Assembly (NCBI RefSeq): GCF_008084905.1
Contig: NZ_VSFC01000043.1
Coordinates: forward strand, 1-64,000
DNA length: 64,000 bases
Direction of reading: 5' to 3'
From: Xanthomarina maritima
GTDB lineage: Bacteria > Bacteroidota > Bacteroidia > Flavobacteriales > Flavobacteriaceae
Shown: one piece after another, positions 17,486-29,078 of the stretch
How positions within the stretch are numbered: position 1 is the stretch's first letter
Layout of the letters: each line of letters opens with the position of its first letter
Made by a program: the position numbers and the translations under genes
The notes under the pieces: generated by a model
What the model was told of the DNA's origin: nothing
The model's input: the letters and a program-made list of their open reading frames with translations, nothing else
The model's database searches: none

Positions 17486-18040
17486 ATGTCTGAAGGGAAT
17501 GAAAAAAAATGGTACGTGGTTCGTGCTGTAAGTGGTCAAGAAAACAAAATTAAAACTTATATCGAAACAGAAATAGCTCGATTAGGTTTACAAGATTATG
17601 TTGACCAAGTTTTAGTTCCAACTGAAAAAGTAATTCAAATCCGTAACGGTAAGAAAGTAAATAAAGAAAAAGTTTATTTTCCAGGTTACATAATGATTAA
17701 AGCAAATTTAACTGGAGAAATACCTCATATTATTAAATCTGTTACAAATGTAATAGGCTTTTTAGGTGAAACAAAAGGCGGAGATCCAGTACCATTAAGA
17801 CAGTCTGAAGTAAACAGAATGCTAGGTAAAGTAGATGAATTGACTGTAGATACCGACGCAAATGTTGCAATACCATTTAAAGTAGGAGAGACTGTTAAAG
17901 TAATCGATGGACCTTTCAATGGATTTGATGGGACAATCGAAAAAATAAATGAAGAAAAGCGTAAACTTGAAGTTATGGTGAAAATTTTCGGAAGAAAAAC
18001 ACCATTAGAATTAAGTTATATGCAAGTTGAAAAAGTATAA
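17486..18040 (+). CDS. nusG: Transcription antitermination factor NusG
   Basis: 184 residues: an N-terminal NGN domain (KKWYVVRAVSGQENKIKTYI onward) and a C-terminal KOW domain (VKVIDGPFNGFDGTIEKINEEK). It binds RNA polymerase and couples it to the ribosome or to Rho. The length is standard, with no Bacteroidota-type insert. It is followed by a 74-bp gap containing a stem-loop before rplK. Confidence 0.97.
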   Translation: MSEGNEKKWYVVRAVSGQENKIKTYIETEIARLGLQDYVDQVLVPTEKVIQIRNGKKVNKEKVYFPGYIMIKANLTGEIPHIIKSVTNVIGFLGETKGGDPVPLRQSEVNRMLGKVDELTVDTDANVAIPFKVGETVKVIDGPFNGFDGTIEKINEEKRKLEVMVKIFGRKTPLELSYMQVEKV

Positions 18041-18062
18041 TAATTGTTACATATATAAAAAG

Positions 18063-18093
18063 GCAATCTTAAGCTTCTAAATTTAAGAATTGC
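18063..18093 (+). promoter_or_regulatory. Leader stem-loop before rplK
   Basis: GCAATCTTAA pairs with TTAAGAATTGC (one bulged A) over a 10-base loop, ending 21 bases before the rplK ATG. In many bacteria L1 represses rplKA by binding a leader RNA here. The position fits, but I cannot confirm the L1 site itself. Confidence 0.4.
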
Positions 18094-18114
18094 TAAAAAA
18101 CTAAATTATTAAAA

Positions 18115-18555
18115 ATGGCAAAAGAGTTAAGTAAAGTAGTTAAACTACAAGTTAGGGGAGGTGCAGCGAATCCGTCGCCACCGGTTGGACCCGCTTTAGG
18201 TGCCGCTGGAGTAAATATCATGGAGTTCTGTAAGCAATTTAATGCTAGAACCCAAGATAAACCAGGTAAAGTTTTACCTGTGGTAATTTCTGTTTTCAAA
18301 GACAAATCATTTGACTTTGTAATCAAAACACCACCTGCAGCTGTACAATTATTAGAAGCGGCCAAAGTAAAAAAAGGTTCAGGAGAACCACATATTAAGA
18401 AAATAGCAAAAGTTTCTTGGGATCAGGTTAGAACCATCGCAGAAGACAAAATGCAAGATTTAAATGCATTTACAATTGATTCTGCTATGAAAATGGTAGC
18501 AGGTACTGCTAGATCAATGGGTATAACTGTTAAAGGTGGCGAAGCCCCTAATTAA
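18115..18555 (+). CDS. rplK: 50S ribosomal protein uL11
   Basis: 146 residues. The proline-rich start [20 protein letters not shown] is diagnostic, and the C-terminal RNA-binding domain carries GTARSMGI. It binds the GTPase-associated centre of 23S rRNA. rplA follows 17 bp downstream. There is no SD; the gene sits behind the leader stem-loop at 18063-18093. Confidence 0.98.
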   Translation: MAKELSKVVKLQVRGGAANPSPPVGPALGAAGVNIMEFCKQFNARTQDKPGKVLPVVISVFKDKSFDFVIKTPPAAVQLLEAAKVKKGSGEPHIKKIAKVSWDQVRTIAEDKMQDLNAFTIDSAMKMVAGTARSMGITVKGGEAPN

Positions 18556-18572
18556 TCTAAAAAATTTTTAAA

Positions 18573-19262
18573 ATGGCAAGATTAACAAGAAAACAAAAAG
18601 AAGCTTTAGCTAAAATAGAAAAAGGAAAAATATATTCTATTACTGAAGCATCAGCATTAGTGAAAGAAATTACCAATACTAAATTTGACGCATCTGTTGA
18701 TTTAGCAGTTCGTTTAGGCGTAGATCCTAGAAAAGCAAATCAAATGGTAAGAGGGGTTGTAACATTACCTCATGGTACTGGTAAAGACGTGAAAGTTTTA
18801 GCATTAGTAACACCAGATAAAGAAGCAGAAGCAAAAGAAGCTGGTGCAGATTACGTTGGTTTGGACGAATACCTAGACAAAATCAAAGGTGGTTGGACAG
18901 ATGTTGACGTGATTGTAACTATGCCGAGTGTTATGGGTAAATTAGGTCCATTAGGACGTGTATTAGGTCCTCGTGGTTTAATGCCTAACCCAAAAACAGG
19001 TACAGTTACTATGGATGTAGCTAAAGCTGTAAGCGATGTTAAAGCAGGTAAAATTGACTTTAAAGTTGATAAAACTGGTATCGTTCATGCTTCAATTGGA
19101 AAAGCATCTTTTAGTGCTGATAAAATTGTAGATAACGCAAACGAATTATTACAAACATTAATGAAACTTAAACCAACTGCAGCTAAAGGAACTTACGTAA
19201 AAAGCATTTATATGTCTTCTACTATGAGTCCAAGTGTAGCTGTTGATCCTAAAATCGGTTAA
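18573..19262 (+). CDS. rplA: 50S ribosomal protein uL1
   Basis: 229 residues of standard L1 with the signature [20 protein letters not shown]. It forms the L1 stalk that moves deacylated tRNA out of the E site, and it represses its own operon in other bacteria. rplJ begins 19 bp after the stop. Confidence 0.98.
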   Translation: MARLTRKQKEALAKIEKGKIYSITEASALVKEITNTKFDASVDLAVRLGVDPRKANQMVRGVVTLPHGTGKDVKVLALVTPDKEAEAKEAGADYVGLDEYLDKIKGGWTDVDVIVTMPSVMGKLGPLGRVLGPRGLMPNPKTGTVTMDVAKAVSDVKAGKIDFKVDKTGIVHASIGKASFSADKIVDNANELLQTLMKLKPTAAKGTYVKSIYMSSTMSPSVAVDPKIG

Positions 19263-19281
19263 GTAGTTTAAAACTTTAATT

Positions 19282-19803
19282 ATGACAAGAGAAGAAAAAT
19301 CACAAGTAATCGAAGAATTAACTGCACAATTAGCTGATAATACAATTATCTATTTAACAGATATTTCTGGATTAGACGCAGCTAATACTTCAAACTTACG
19401 TCGTGCTTGTTTTAAAGCAAACGTAAAATTAGCAGTTGTTAAAAATACATTGTTGTCAAAAGCAATGGAAGCATCAGATAAAGAATTTGGAGCACTTCCT
19501 GAAACATTAAAAGGAAATACTTCAGTTATGTATTCTGAAACGGGTAATGCTCCAGCAAAAATAATCCAAACATTTCGTAAAAAATCAAACAGACCACTTT
19601 TAAAAGGTGCGTTTATTGAAGAAGCGATTTATATTGGAGATGCTCAACTTGACGCTTTAGTTGATATTAAATCTAAGGAAGAAGTTATTGGAGATATTAT
19701 TGGATTATTACAATCTCCAGCTAAAAATGTTATTTCTGCACTTAAATCAAGTGGTGGAAAACTAGCTGGAATTATGAAAACATTATCCGAAAAAGAAGGA
19801 TAA
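19282..19803 (+). CDS. rplJ: 50S ribosomal protein uL10
   Basis: 173 residues. The N-terminal rRNA-binding part includes the conserved Leu-Arg-Arg and VVKNTLL segments, and the C-terminal helix carries the L7/L12 dimers. Only 19 bp separate it from rplA, which leaves no room for a classical L10 leader upstream of the start. Confidence 0.98.
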   Translation: MTREEKSQVIEELTAQLADNTIIYLTDISGLDAANTSNLRRACFKANVKLAVVKNTLLSKAMEASDKEFGALPETLKGNTSVMYSETGNAPAKIIQTFRKKSNRPLLKGAFIEEAIYIGDAQLDALVDIKSKEEVIGDIIGLLQSPAKNVISALKSSGGKLAGIMKTLSEKEG

Positions 19804-19864
19804 TAAAAATGTGTACGCACTTAAACAAATTATATTTTATTAAAATTATTAAAACGGTAGAAAA

Positions 19865-20239
19865 ATGGCAGATTTAAAAGATTTCGCAGAACAATTAGTT
19901 AACTTAACTGTAAAAGAAGTAAACGAATTAGCAACTATATTAAAAGATGAGTATGGTATTGAGCCTGCAGCTGCTGCTGTAGCTATGGCTGGTCCTGTTG
20001 CTGGTGGTGGAGACGCTGCAGAAGAGCAATCAGAATTTGATGTAATGCTTAAAGCGGCTGGTGCTTCTAAATTAGCAGTTGTTAAATTAGTTAAAGAATT
20101 AACTGGTTTAGGATTAAAAGAAGCTAAAGAATTAGTTGATGGTGCACCAAGTGCTATCAAAGAAGGAGTTTCTAAAGATGAAGCTGAAGCTTTAAAAGCT
20201 TCTTTAGAAGAGGCTGGAGCAGAGGTTGAGCTTAAGTAA
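19865..20239 (+). CDS. rplL: 50S ribosomal protein bL12 (L7/L12)
   Basis: 124 residues: an N-terminal dimerisation helix, an Ala/Gly-rich hinge (about 38-52) and the C-terminal domain with [20 protein letters not shown]. It forms the stalk that recruits translational GTPases. It is followed by the 124-bp rplL-rpoB spacer with two stem-loops. Confidence 0.98.
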   Translation: MADLKDFAEQLVNLTVKEVNELATILKDEYGIEPAAAAVAMAGPVAGGGDAAEEQSEFDVMLKAAGASKLAVVKLVKELTGLGLKEAKELVDGAPSAIKEGVSKDEAEALKASLEEAGAEVELK

Positions 20240-20265
20240 GCTTAACAACCAAAATTAACAAAGGT

Positions 20266-20327
20266 TTAGGTCTGGAGAATACTCTCTAAGACCTAGACCA
20301 TTTGTCGTATATAGCCAGGAGGCTATA
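20266..20327 (+). promoter_or_regulatory. Two stem-loops in the rplL-rpoB spacer
   Basis: Stem 1 is TAGGTCT (20267-20273) with AGACCTA (20289-20295), continued inside by GGAGA/TCTCT. Stem 2 is TATAGCC, AGGA loop, GGCTATA (20310-20327), perfect 7 bp, and is followed by a T-rich stretch before the ATG at 20364. In E. coli the same spacer holds an attenuator and an RNase III site; an equivalent is plausible. Confidence 0.55.
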
Positions 20328-20363
20328 AACAAACATTTTTTTTAATCAAAATTTCGTCCATTG

Positions 20364-23300
20364 ATGTTAGTAACACAAGCTGAAAGATTAAATTTCTCAT
20401 CTATTATAAATAGAACAGAATACCCAGATTTTATGGATATTCAGATTAAATCCTTCCAGGATTTTTTCCAATTAGAAACTAAATCAGAAGAAAGAGGTAC
20501 TGAAGGTTTATACAACACCTTCATGGAAAACTTCCCAATAACAGACACTCGTAATCAATTTGTTTTAGAATTTTTAGATTACTTTATTGATCCACCTAGA
20601 TATACAATTGAAGAATGTATTGAAAGAGGACTTACTTATAGCGTTCCGTTAAAAGCAAGGTTAAAATTGTATTGTACAGACCCTGAACATGAGGACTTCG
20701 AGACCATTGTTCAAGATGTGTATTTAGGTACAATTCCTTACATGACGCCAAGTGGTACATTTTGTATCAATGGTGCAGAGCGTGTTGTAGTTTCTCAATT
20801 ACATCGTTCTCCTGGTGTCTTTTTTGGACAATCATTTCATGCAAATGGTACGAAACTTTATTCGGCTAGAGTAATTCCTTTTAAAGGTTCTTGGATTGAG
20901 TTTGCAACAGATATTAATTCTGTAATGTATGCATATATCGATCGTAAGAAAAAATTACCTGTAACTACTTTATTTAGAGCTATTGGTTTTGAACGTGATA
21001 AAGACATTCTTGAAATTTTTGATCTTGCTGAAGAAGTAAAAGTTTCTAAAGCTGGATTAAAAAAAGTATTAGGACGAAAACTTGCTGCTCGTGTTCTTAA
21101 CACTTGGCATGAAGATTTTGTAGATGAAGATACTGGTGAAGTAGTATCTATTGAACGTAACGAAATTATTTTAGATCGTGACACTGTTCTTGATAAAGAT
21201 AATATTGAAGAAATTCTTGAAACAAGCGTAAAAACTATTCTTTTACACAAAGAAAGTGCGCAACAAGGAGATTACGCAATTATTCACAATACCTTACAAA
21301 AAGATCCAACAAACTCTGAAAAAGAAGCTGTAGAACATATCTATAGACAACTTCGTAATGCTGAGCCACCAGATGAGGAAACAGCACGTGGTATAATAGA
21401 TAAATTATTCTTTAGTGACCAACGTTATTCTTTAGGAGAAGTAGGTCGTTATAGAATGAACAAGAAATTAGGTCTTGATATTGGAATGGATAAGCAAGTG
21501 CTTACAAAGGAAGATATCATTACTATTATTAAATATTTAATCGAGCTTATCAACTCTAAAGCAGAGATTGATGATATTGATCACTTATCTAACCGTCGTG
21601 TACGTACAGTTGGTGAACAATTATCACAACAATTTGGTGTTGGTCTAGCACGTATGGCTCGTACTATTCGTGAACGTATGAACGTTCGTGATAACGAAGT
21701 ATTTACTCCAATAGATTTAATTAATGCGAAGACATTATCTTCAGTTATTAATTCATTCTTCGGAACAAATCAACTTTCTCAATTTATGGATCAAACCAAT
21801 CCACTTGCTGAAATTACGCATAAGCGTCGTTTATCAGCTCTTGGACCTGGAGGTTTATCTCGTGAAAGAGCAGGTTTCGAAGTGCGTGACGTTCATTATA
21901 CGCACTACGGAAGACTTTGTCCAATTGAAACTCCTGAGGGTCCAAACATTGGTCTTATTTCTTCACTTTCTGTATTTGCTAAAGTAAATTCAATGGGATT
22001 CATTGAAACGCCTTATAGAAAAGTAACTGATGGTGTTGTAGATATTAAAGGAGCTCCAATTTATTTAAGTGCTGAAGAAGAAGAAGAACAAATGATAGCT
22101 CAAGCAACTGTAAAAGTTGATGATAAAGGAGCAATTCTTCATGATAAGGTAATTGCTAGAATGGAAGGTGACTTCCCTGTTGTTGAACCAACTCAAGTTC
22201 ATTACACAGATGTAGCACCTAACCAAATCGCTTCAATTTCAGCTTCTTTAATACCTTTCTTAGAGCATGATGATGCGAATAGAGCTTTAATGGGATCGAA
22301 CATGATGCGTCAAGCTGTCCCTTTATTACGTCCTCAAGCTCCTATTGTAGGAACAGGATTAGAAAGACAAGTTGCATCAGATTCTCGTGTTTTAATTAAT
22401 GCTGAAGGAAATGGTGTTGTTGAGTATGTAGATGCAAATGAAATTACTATCAAATACGATAGAACAGAAGACGAAGCAAAAGTTAGCTTTGATAGTGATG
22501 TTAAAACATACCAATTAGTAAAATTTAGAAAAACTAATCAAGGAACATCTATTAACTTAAAACCTATTGTTGAAAAAGGTGATAAAGTTGTAAAAGGTCA
22601 AGTTCTTTGTGAAGGATATGCAACTCAAAAAGGAGAGCTAGCTTTAGGTAGAAATATGAAAGTAGCCTTTATGCCTTGGAAAGGGTATAACTTTGAGGAT
22701 GCGATTGTTATTTCTGAAGAAGTAGTTAGAAATGATGTTTTCACTTCTATTCATATAGATGAGTATTCACTTGAGGTTAGAGATACTAAATTAGGTAACG
22801 AGGAGTTAACTAACGATATTCCTAACGTTTCAGAAGAAGCTACTAAAGACCTTGATGAAAACGGAATGATTCGCGTTGGTGCCGAAGTAAAACCTGGAGA
22901 TATCTTAATTGGAAAAATTACGCCTAAAGGAGAAAGTGATCCAACACCTGAAGAAAAATTATTACGTGCTATTTTTGGTGATAAAGCTGGAGACGTAAAA
23001 GATGCATCTTTAAAAGCCTCACCTTCATTAAATGGAGTAGTAATTGATAAAAAACTTTTTGCTCGTGCAGTTAAAGATAAGCGTAAACGTGCAAAAGATA
23101 AAGAAGATATTGCACAATTAGAAGGTATTTACGACAAGAAATTTGACGATTTAAAAGATATTTTAGTTGAAAAACTATTTGCTATTATTAATGGTAAAAC
23201 TGCGCAAGGTGTCTTTAATGATTTAGGTGAAGAAGTATTACCAAAAGGTAAAAAATATACACTTAAAATGTTAAATGCTGTTGATGATTATACGCACTTA

Positions 23301-24176
23301 ACTAGTGGTACTTGGACAACAGATGATTATACAAACAAACTTGTTGCAGATTTAATTCATAATTACAAGATTAAAGAAAACGACTTACAAGGTTCTTTAC
23401 GTCGTGAGAAGTTTACAATTTCTGTAGGAGATGAATTACCAGCAGGGATTATCAAATTAGCTAAGGTTTACATTGCTAAAAAACGTAAACTAAAAGTTGG
23501 TGATAAAATGGCAGGACGTCACGGTAATAAAGGTATTGTTGCTCGTATCGTTCGTCAAGAAGATATGCCTTTCTTAGAAGATGGAACACCTGTTGATATT
23601 GTATTAAATCCACTTGGTGTACCTTCTCGTATGAATATTGGTCAGATTTATGAAACTGTTTTAGGATGGGCTGGGCAAAAATTAGGACGTACGTATGCAA
23701 CTCCAATTTTTGATGGTGCAACACTAGATCAAATTAACGGATTTACAGATGAAGCTGGAATTCCAAGATTTGGACATACTTATCTTTATGATGGTGGTAC
23801 TGGAGATCGTTTTGACCAACCAGCAACTGTTGGAGTTATCTATATGTTAAAATTAGGACATATGGTTGACGATAAAATGCATGCTCGTTCAATTGGACCA
23901 TACTCATTAATTACACAACAACCTCTTGGTGGAAAAGCACAATTTGGAGGTCAACGTTTTGGAGAGATGGAAGTTTGGGCTCTTGAAGCGTATGGAGCAT
24001 CTGCAACATTAAGAGAAATATTGACCGTTAAATCTGATGATGTTATTGGTAGAGCTAAAACTTACGAAAGTATTGTAAAAGGCGAGCCAATGCCAGAACC
24101 TGGATTACCAGAATCTTTCAACGTACTTATGCACGAATTGAAAGGGTTAGGACTAGACATTAGATTAGAAGAATAA
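20364..24176 (+). CDS. rpoB: RNA polymerase beta subunit
   Basis: 1270 residues from ATG 20364; a TTG directly before it is ignored. Landmarks are the rifampicin pocket ([15 protein letters not shown], then [12 protein letters not shown], all wild-type-like residues), [12 protein letters not shown], and the C-terminal [20 protein letters not shown]. It forms the catalytic core with beta'. There is no SD; an AGGAGG at 20317 is too far away (about 41 bases) to serve. Confidence 0.99.
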   Translation: MLVTQAERLNFSSIINRTEYPDFMDIQIKSFQDFFQLETKSEERGTEGLYNTFMENFPITDTRNQFVLEFLDYFIDPPRYTIEECIERGLTYSVPLKARLKLYCTDPEHEDFETIVQDVYLGTIPYMTPSGTFCINGAERVVVSQLHRSPGVFFGQSFHANGTKLYSARVIPFKGSWIEFATDINSVMYAYIDRKKKLPVTTLFRAIGFERDKDILEIFDLAEEVKVSKAGLKKVLGRKLAARVLNTWHEDFVDEDTGEVVSIERNEIILDRDTVLDKDNIEEILETSVKTILLHKESAQQGDYAIIHNTLQKDPTNSEKEAVEHIYRQLRNAEPPDEETARGIIDKLFFSDQRYSLGEVGRYRMNKKLGLDIGMDKQVLTKEDIITIIKYLIELINSKAEIDDIDHLSNRRVRTVGEQLSQQFGVGLARMARTIRERMNVRDNEVFTPIDLINAKTLSSVINSFFGTNQLSQFMDQTNPLAEITHKRRLSALGPGGLSRERAGFEVRDVHYTHYGRLCPIETPEGPNIGLISSLSVFAKVNSMGFIETPYRKVTDGVVDIKGAPIYLSAEEEEEQMIAQATVKVDDKGAILHDKVIARMEGDFPVVEPTQVHYTDVAPNQIASISASLIPFLEHDDANRALMGSNMMRQAVPLLRPQAPIVGTGLERQVASDSRVLINAEGNGVVEYVDANEITIKYDRTEDEAKVSFDSDVKTYQLVKFRKTNQGTSINLKPIVEKGDKVVKGQVLCEGYATQKGELALGRNMKVAFMPWKGYNFEDAIVISEEVVRNDVFTSIHIDEYSLEVRDTKLGNEELTNDIPNVSEEATKDLDENGMIRVGAEVKPGDILIGKITPKGESDPTPEEKLLRAIFGDKAGDVKDASLKASPSLNGVVIDKKLFARAVKDKRKRAKDKEDIAQLEGIYDKKFDDLKDILVEKLFAIINGKTAQGVFNDLGEEVLPKGKKYTLKMLNAVDDYTHLTSGTWTTDDYTNKLVADLIHNYKIKENDLQGSLRREKFTISVGDELPAGIIKLAKVYIAKKRKLKVGDKMAGRHGNKGIVARIVRQEDMPFLEDGTPVDIVLNPLGVPSRMNIGQIYETVLGWAGQKLGRTYATPIFDGATLDQINGFTDEAGIPRFGHTYLYDGGTGDRFDQPATVGVIYMLKLGHMVDDKMHARSIGPYSLITQQPLGGKAQFGGQRFGEMEVWALEAYGASATLREILTVKSDDVIGRAKTYESIVKGEPMPEPGLPESFNVLMHELKGLGLDIRLEE

Positions 24177-24188
24177 AAAAATAGTATA

Positions 24189-24237
24189 CAGTCATAGTAT
24201 TCAGTTAATAATATCACAAAACTGAATGCTGAGACTG
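24189..24237 (+). other. Two-part stem-loop in the rpoB-rpoC spacer
   Basis: CAGTC, two bases, AGTATTCAGTT pairs with AACTGAATGCT, two bases, GACTG: 5 plus 11 bp with one G-U pair and a 13-base loop. There is no T tract. It fills most of the 81-bp spacer and resembles short dispersed flavobacterial stem-loops; it may be an mRNA processing site. Confidence 0.55.
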
Positions 24238-24257
24238 AGACTAAATACTAAAAGAAA

Positions 24258-27200
24258 ATGGCAAGAAAACAAGATAAGAATACAGTACAGAGATTTAATA
24301 AAATCTCCATTGGTTTAGCATCACCAGAATCTATTTTAGCAGAATCTAGAGGTGAAGTTTTAAAGCCAGAAACTATCAATTATCGAACTCATAAACCAGA
24401 ACGTGATGGTTTATTCTGTGAGCGTATTTTTGGTCCTGTAAAGGATTACGAATGTGCTTGTGGTAAATATAAAAGAATTCGTTACAAAGGTATTATTTGC
24501 GACCGTTGTGGAGTAGAAGTAACAGAAAAGAAAGTACGTAGAGATAGAGTAGGACACATTAATTTAGTTGTTCCTGTAGCTCATATTTGGTATTTCCGTT
24601 CGTTACCAAACAAAATTGGTTACCTTTTAGGATTACCTTCTAAGAAATTAGATATGATTATTTACTACGAACGTTATGTAGTAATTCAGCCAGGTATTGC
24701 AAATAATGCAGAAGGTGAACCAGTTCAAAAAATGGATTTCTTAACTGAAGAAGAATATTTAAATATTCTAGAAACACTTCCTAAAGAAAATCTATATTTA
24801 GAAGATTCTGACCCTAATAAGTTTATAGCTAAAATGGGAGCTGAATGTTTAATTGATTTATTAGCTAGAATTGATTTAGATGCTTTGTCTTTTGAATTAC
24901 GTCATAAAGCAAACACAGAAACGTCTAAACAACGTAAAACTGAAGCTCTAAAACGCTTACAAGTTGTAGAATCTTTACGTGAGTCTAATGAGAATAGAGA
25001 AAATCGTCCTGAATGGATGATTATGAAAGTTATTCCAATTATTCCACCAGAATTACGTCCATTAGTACCACTAGATGGAGGACGTTTTGCAACGTCAGAT
25101 TTAAACGATCTTTATCGTCGTGTTATTATCCGTAATAACCGTCTTAAAAGATTAGTTGAAATTAAAGCACCAGAAGTAATTTTACGTAATGAAAAACGTA
25201 TGTTACAAGAGTCTGTAGATTCGTTATTCGATAACACTCGTAAGTCTTCTGCTGTAAAAACAGATTCTAACAGACCTTTAAAATCTTTATCAGATTCATT
25301 AAAAGGGAAGCAAGGACGTTTCCGTCAAAACTTACTTGGTAAACGTGTTGATTATTCAGCTCGTTCGGTAATTGTTGTTGGGCCAGAATTAAAATTATTC
25401 GAATGTGGATTGCCAAAAAATATGGCTGCTGAACTATACAAACCTTTCGTAATTAGAAAATTAATTGAAAGAGGTATTGTAAAAACAGTAAAATCTGCTA
25501 AGAAAATTATAGATAGAAGAGAACCTGTTGTTTGGGATATTTTAGAGAATGTTTTAAAAGGGCATCCAGTTCTTTTAAATCGTGCTCCTACATTGCACAG
25601 ACTAGGTATTCAAGCTTTTCAACCTAAATTAATTGAAGGAAAAGCAATTCAGTTACATCCACTTGTAACAACTGCCTTTAATGCTGATTTTGATGGTGAC
25701 CAAATGGCTGTACATTTACCTTTAGGACCAGAAGCTATTTTAGAGTCGCAATTATTAATGTTAGCGTCTCATAATATTTTAAATCCAGCAAATGGTTCTC
25801 CAGTAGCTGTACCTTCTCAAGATATGGTACTTGGCTTATATTATATGACTAAGGAACGTAAATCTACTAAAGATGTAAAAATAACAGGTGAAGGATTAAC
25901 TTTCTATTCACCAGAAGAGGTTGTTATAGCTTATAATGAAAAAAGAGTTGAATTAAATGCTTCAATTAAAGTTAGAACTTATGATTTTAATGAAGCAGGA
26001 GAATTAACACTACAAATAATACCTACAACTGTTGGACGTGTTTTATTTAATCAAAACGTTCCTCATGCTGCTGGATATATAAATGAAGTACTTACTAAAA
26101 AATCATTAAGAAATATTATTGGAGATATTTTAAAAGTAACATCTGTTCCAGAAACGGCTGAGTTTCTTGATGAAATAAAAAGTTTAGGATATAACTTCGC
26201 TTTTAAAGGAGGTTTATCATTCAGTTTAGGAGATATTATTATTCCACCAGAAAAACAAAGTATGATTGACAAAGCTAATGGCTTAGTTGATGGTATTATG
26301 GGTAATTATAACATGGGTCTTATTACTAATAACGAACGTTATAACCAAGTTATTGATATCTGGACTTCAACCAATGCTGAGTTAACTGAGTTATCAATGA
26401 AACGTATTCGTGAAGACCAACAAGGATTCAACTCTGTGTATATGATGCTTGATTCTGGAGCTCGTGGATCTAAAGAGCAGATTCGTCAGCTTACAGGTAT
26501 GCGTGGATTAATGGCGAAACCTAAAAAATCTAATGCAGGTGGAGGAGAAATTATTGAAAATCCAATTCTTTCAAACTTTAAAGAAGGTCTATCCATTTTA
26601 GAATACTTTATCTCAACGCATGGTGCTCGTAAAGGTCTTGCCGATACAGCTCTTAAAACGGCAGATGCTGGTTACTTAACTCGTCGTTTAGTAGATGTTT
26701 CTCAAGATGTTATTGTTAATAGCGAAGATTGTGGAACTTTAAGAGGTGTTGAAGTAACTCCATTAAAGAAAAATGATGAAGTAGTAGAATCTTTACAAGA
26801 TAGAATAGTTGGTAGAATTTCTTTAAATGATGTTTATGATCCTTTAAGTGATGATTTATTTGTTGCTTCAGGAGAATTAATTGATGAAAATGTTGCTAAA
26901 GCAATAGAGAATTCACCTTTAGAAGCTGTTGAAGTTCGTTCTCCATTAACTTGTGAAGCAAAACAAGGAATTTGTGCTAAATGTTACGGACGTAACTTAG
27001 CAACAAATAAAATGGTTCAACGTGGCGAAGCAGTAGGAGTTGTGGCAGCACAATCTATTGGTGAACCAGGTACACAGTTAACATTACGTACATTCCACGT
27101 AGGTGGTATTGCAGGAAACATTTCAGAAGAAAATAAATTAGCTGTTAAGTTTGATGGTATTGCTGAGATAGATGATCTTAAAACAGTTAAAGGAGAAGAT

Positions 27201-28559
27201 GGTGAAGGAAATCCAATTAACATTGTAATTTCTCGAACTTCTGAACTTAAACTTATAGATAAGAAAACAGGAATTACGCTAAGTACTAATAATATTCCTT
27301 ATGGTTCTACTGTTTTTGTTAAAAATGGAGATACTCTTAAAAAAGGAGACGTTGTATGTTCTTGGGATCCATATAATGGTGTTATTATTTCAGAATTTGC
27401 TGGAAAAGTTAGTTACGAAAATATTGAACAAGGTATTACTTATCAAGTTGAAATAGATGAGCAAACTGGTTTCCAAGAAAAAGTAATTTCTGAATCTAGA
27501 AATAAAAAGTTAATTCCAACCCTTCATATTGAAGATTCTAAAGGAGAAACAATACGTTCTTACAACTTACCAGTTGGAGCTCACTTAATGATTGACGATG
27601 GAGATAAAATTAAAGTTGGAAAAGTTTTAGTTAAAATTCCACGTAAGTCAGCTAAGTCTGGAGATATTACAGGAGGTTTACCTCGTGTAACCGAGTTATT
27701 TGAAGCTCGTAACCCTTCCAATCCAGCTGTAGTTAGTGCTATTGATGGTGTTATTTCATTCGGTAAGATTAAAAGAGGAAATAGAGAGATTATTGTAGAA
27801 TCTAAGTTAGGAGAAATTAAGAAATACCTAGTTAAATTATCAAATCAAATTCTAGTTCAAGAAAATGATTTTATTAAAGCAGGTATGCCATTATCTGATG
27901 GCTCTATAACTCCAAATGATATTTTAGATATTAAAGGGCCTTCTGCAGTACAACAATACTTAGTAAATGAAGTACAAGAAGTATACCGTTTACAAGGTGT
28001 GAAAATTAATGATAAACACTTTGAAGTTGTTGTAAGACAAATGATGCGTAAAGTTAGAATTATTGATTCTGGCGATACAACGTTCTTAGAAGATCAATTA
28101 GTTCATAAATCTGACTTTATTGAAGAAAACGATGAAGTATTTGGAATGAAAGTAATTGAAGATGCAGGAGAATCTGCAACTTTTAAAGCAGGACAGATAG
28201 TTACACCTCGTGAATTACGAGATGAGAATTCGATTCTTCGTAGAGAAGATAAGAAACTTGTTGTTGCAAGAGATGCACAACCAGCTACAGCAACTCCAAT
28301 TTTACAAGGTATTACTAGAGCTTCATTACAAACTAAATCGTTTATTTCTGCAGCATCGTTCCAAGAAACAACTAAAGTTCTTAACGAAGCAGCTGTAAAT
28401 GGTAAAGTTGATGATTTAGAAGGACTAAAAGAAAATGTTATTGTAGGTCATAGAATTCCAGCTGGAACTGGTATGAGAACTTATGAGAATATTATAGTTG
28501 GTTCTAAAGAAGAATTCGATGAAATGATGCAAGCAAAACAAGAAGTTAATTATAACTAA
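24258..28559 (+). CDS. rpoC: RNA polymerase beta' subunit
   Basis: 1433 residues. The N-terminal zinc ribbon (CACGKYK, then CDRCGVEV), the catalytic NADFDGD with Asp477, Asp479 and Asp481 binding Mg2+, the second zinc site ([13 protein letters not shown]) and the trigger-loop region are all present. The length is normal for Bacteroidota. It closes the secE-rpoC cluster and is followed by a strong terminator. Confidence 0.99.
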   Translation: MARKQDKNTVQRFNKISIGLASPESILAESRGEVLKPETINYRTHKPERDGLFCERIFGPVKDYECACGKYKRIRYKGIICDRCGVEVTEKKVRRDRVGHINLVVPVAHIWYFRSLPNKIGYLLGLPSKKLDMIIYYERYVVIQPGIANNAEGEPVQKMDFLTEEEYLNILETLPKENLYLEDSDPNKFIAKMGAECLIDLLARIDLDALSFELRHKANTETSKQRKTEALKRLQVVESLRESNENRENRPEWMIMKVIPIIPPELRPLVPLDGGRFATSDLNDLYRRVIIRNNRLKRLVEIKAPEVILRNEKRMLQESVDSLFDNTRKSSAVKTDSNRPLKSLSDSLKGKQGRFRQNLLGKRVDYSARSVIVVGPELKLFECGLPKNMAAELYKPFVIRKLIERGIVKTVKSAKKIIDRREPVVWDILENVLKGHPVLLNRAPTLHRLGIQAFQPKLIEGKAIQLHPLVTTAFNADFDGDQMAVHLPLGPEAILESQLLMLASHNILNPANGSPVAVPSQDMVLGLYYMTKERKSTKDVKITGEGLTFYSPEEVVIAYNEKRVELNASIKVRTYDFNEAGELTLQIIPTTVGRVLFNQNVPHAAGYINEVLTKKSLRNIIGDILKVTSVPETAEFLDEIKSLGYNFAFKGGLSFSLGDIIIPPEKQSMIDKANGLVDGIMGNYNMGLITNNERYNQVIDIWTSTNAELTELSMKRIREDQQGFNSVYMMLDSGARGSKEQIRQLTGMRGLMAKPKKSNAGGGEIIENPILSNFKEGLSILEYFISTHGARKGLADTALKTADAGYLTRRLVDVSQDVIVNSEDCGTLRGVEVTPLKKNDEVVESLQDRIVGRISLNDVYDPLSDDLFVASGELIDENVAKAIENSPLEAVEVRSPLTCEAKQGICAKCYGRNLATNKMVQRGEAVGVVAAQSIGEPGTQLTLRTFHVGGIAGNISEENKLAVKFDGIAEIDDLKTVKGEDGEGNPINIVISRTSELKLIDKKTGITLSTNNIPYGSTVFVKNGDTLKKGDVVCSWDPYNGVIISEFAGKVSYENIEQGITYQVEIDEQTGFQEKVISESRNKKLIPTLHIEDSKGETIRSYNLPVGAHLMIDDGDKIKVGKVLVKIPRKSAKSGDITGGLPRVTELFEARNPSNPAVVSAIDGVISFGKIKRGNREIIVESKLGEIKKYLVKLSNQILVQENDFIKAGMPLSDGSITPNDILDIKGPSAVQQYLVNEVQEVYRLQGVKINDKHFEVVVRQMMRKVRIIDSGDTTFLEDQLVHKSDFIEENDEVFGMKVIEDAGESATFKAGQIVTPRELRDENSILRREDKKLVVARDAQPATATPILQGITRASLQTKSFISAASFQETTKVLNEAAVNGKVDDLEGLKENVIVGHRIPAGTGMRTYENIIVGSKEEFDEMMQAKQEVNYN

Positions 28560-28590
28560 TTTTGACTGTTTCATTCAATATAAATAATTA

Positions 28591-28618
28591 AAAGAATCCT
28601 GCACAAGCAGGATTCTTT
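28591..28618 (+). terminator. Terminator of the ribosomal protein-rpoBC operon
   Basis: AAAGAATCCTGC, ACAA loop, GCAGGATTCTTT: a perfect 12-bp stem. The T run is short (TTTG). It lies between rpoC and the DUF3467 ATG at 28638, so DUF3467 depends on read-through or a promoter hidden here. Confidence 0.85.
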
Positions 28619-28637
28619 GTTTAAAAATTTTAAAATA

Positions 28638-28955
28638 ATGTCAGACGAAAAAAACAAAAAAAAACCCGGACAAATTAATATAGAGTTAGATGAGAAAGTT
28701 GCTGAAGGAACATATTCTAATTTAGCAATCATAAACCATTCTGTTTCAGAATTCGTGATAGATTTTGTAAGTATCATGCCTGGAACGCCTAAAAGCAAAG
28801 TTAAATCAAGAATTATATTAACTCCACAACATGCTAAAAGATTATTTAAAGCATTAGGTGATAATGTTCATAAATTTGAAAATGCTCATGGCGAAATTAA
28901 AGATTATGAGCAACCTCCAATTCCTCTTAATTTTGGGCCAACAGGAGAAGCTTAA
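28638..28955 (+). CDS. DUF3467 protein
   Basis: 105 residues. The family pattern is clear: GQINIELDEKVAEGTYSNLA, then a beta strand with FVIDFVSIMPG, KSRIILTPQHAKRL and a helix. DUF3467 proteins are small cytoplasmic proteins of unknown function, found after rpoC in Bacteroidota. The ATG at 28638 is preferred to a TTG at 28617 that overlaps the terminator stem. The last codons (PLNFGPTGEA) are repeated in degenerate form 67 bp downstream. Confidence 0.9.
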   Translation: MSDEKNKKKPGQINIELDEKVAEGTYSNLAIINHSVSEFVIDFVSIMPGTPKSKVKSRIILTPQHAKRLFKALGDNVHKFENAHGEIKDYEQPPIPLNFGPTGEA

Positions 28956-28983
28956 AATATTTTATTGCGAGATTTAAAAACCA

Positions 28984-29025
28984 CGAATTTTATTTAAGTT
29001 TGGACCAACTGGTGAAGCTTTATAA
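28984..29025 (+). pseudogene. Degenerate duplicate of the DUF3467 C-terminal codons
   Basis: The frame reads RILFKFGPTGEAL and stops; the intact gene ends PIPLNFGPTGEA. Over FGPTGEA the two DNA copies differ at only three bases, all at third codon positions, while the upstream part is more diverged. This looks like the 3' remnant of a second DUF3467 gene whose body was deleted. It has no start of its own. Confidence 0.65.
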
Positions 29026-29063
29026 ACAAAAAAACCAAAGATTATTTTCTATGGTTTTTTTGT
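29026..29063. terminator. Bidirectional terminator between DUF3467 and the ASST gene
   Basis: ACAAAAAAACCA (29026-29037) pairs perfectly with TGGTTTTTTTGT (29052-29063) over a 14-base loop. A and T tracts on both sides suit convergent genes. Confidence 0.82.
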
Positions 29064-29078
29064 TTATTTAACACCTAT

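Noticed and set aside
20317-20322. AGGAGG as Shine-Dalgarno of rpoB
   Set aside because: It lies about 41 bases before the ATG and within a hairpin.
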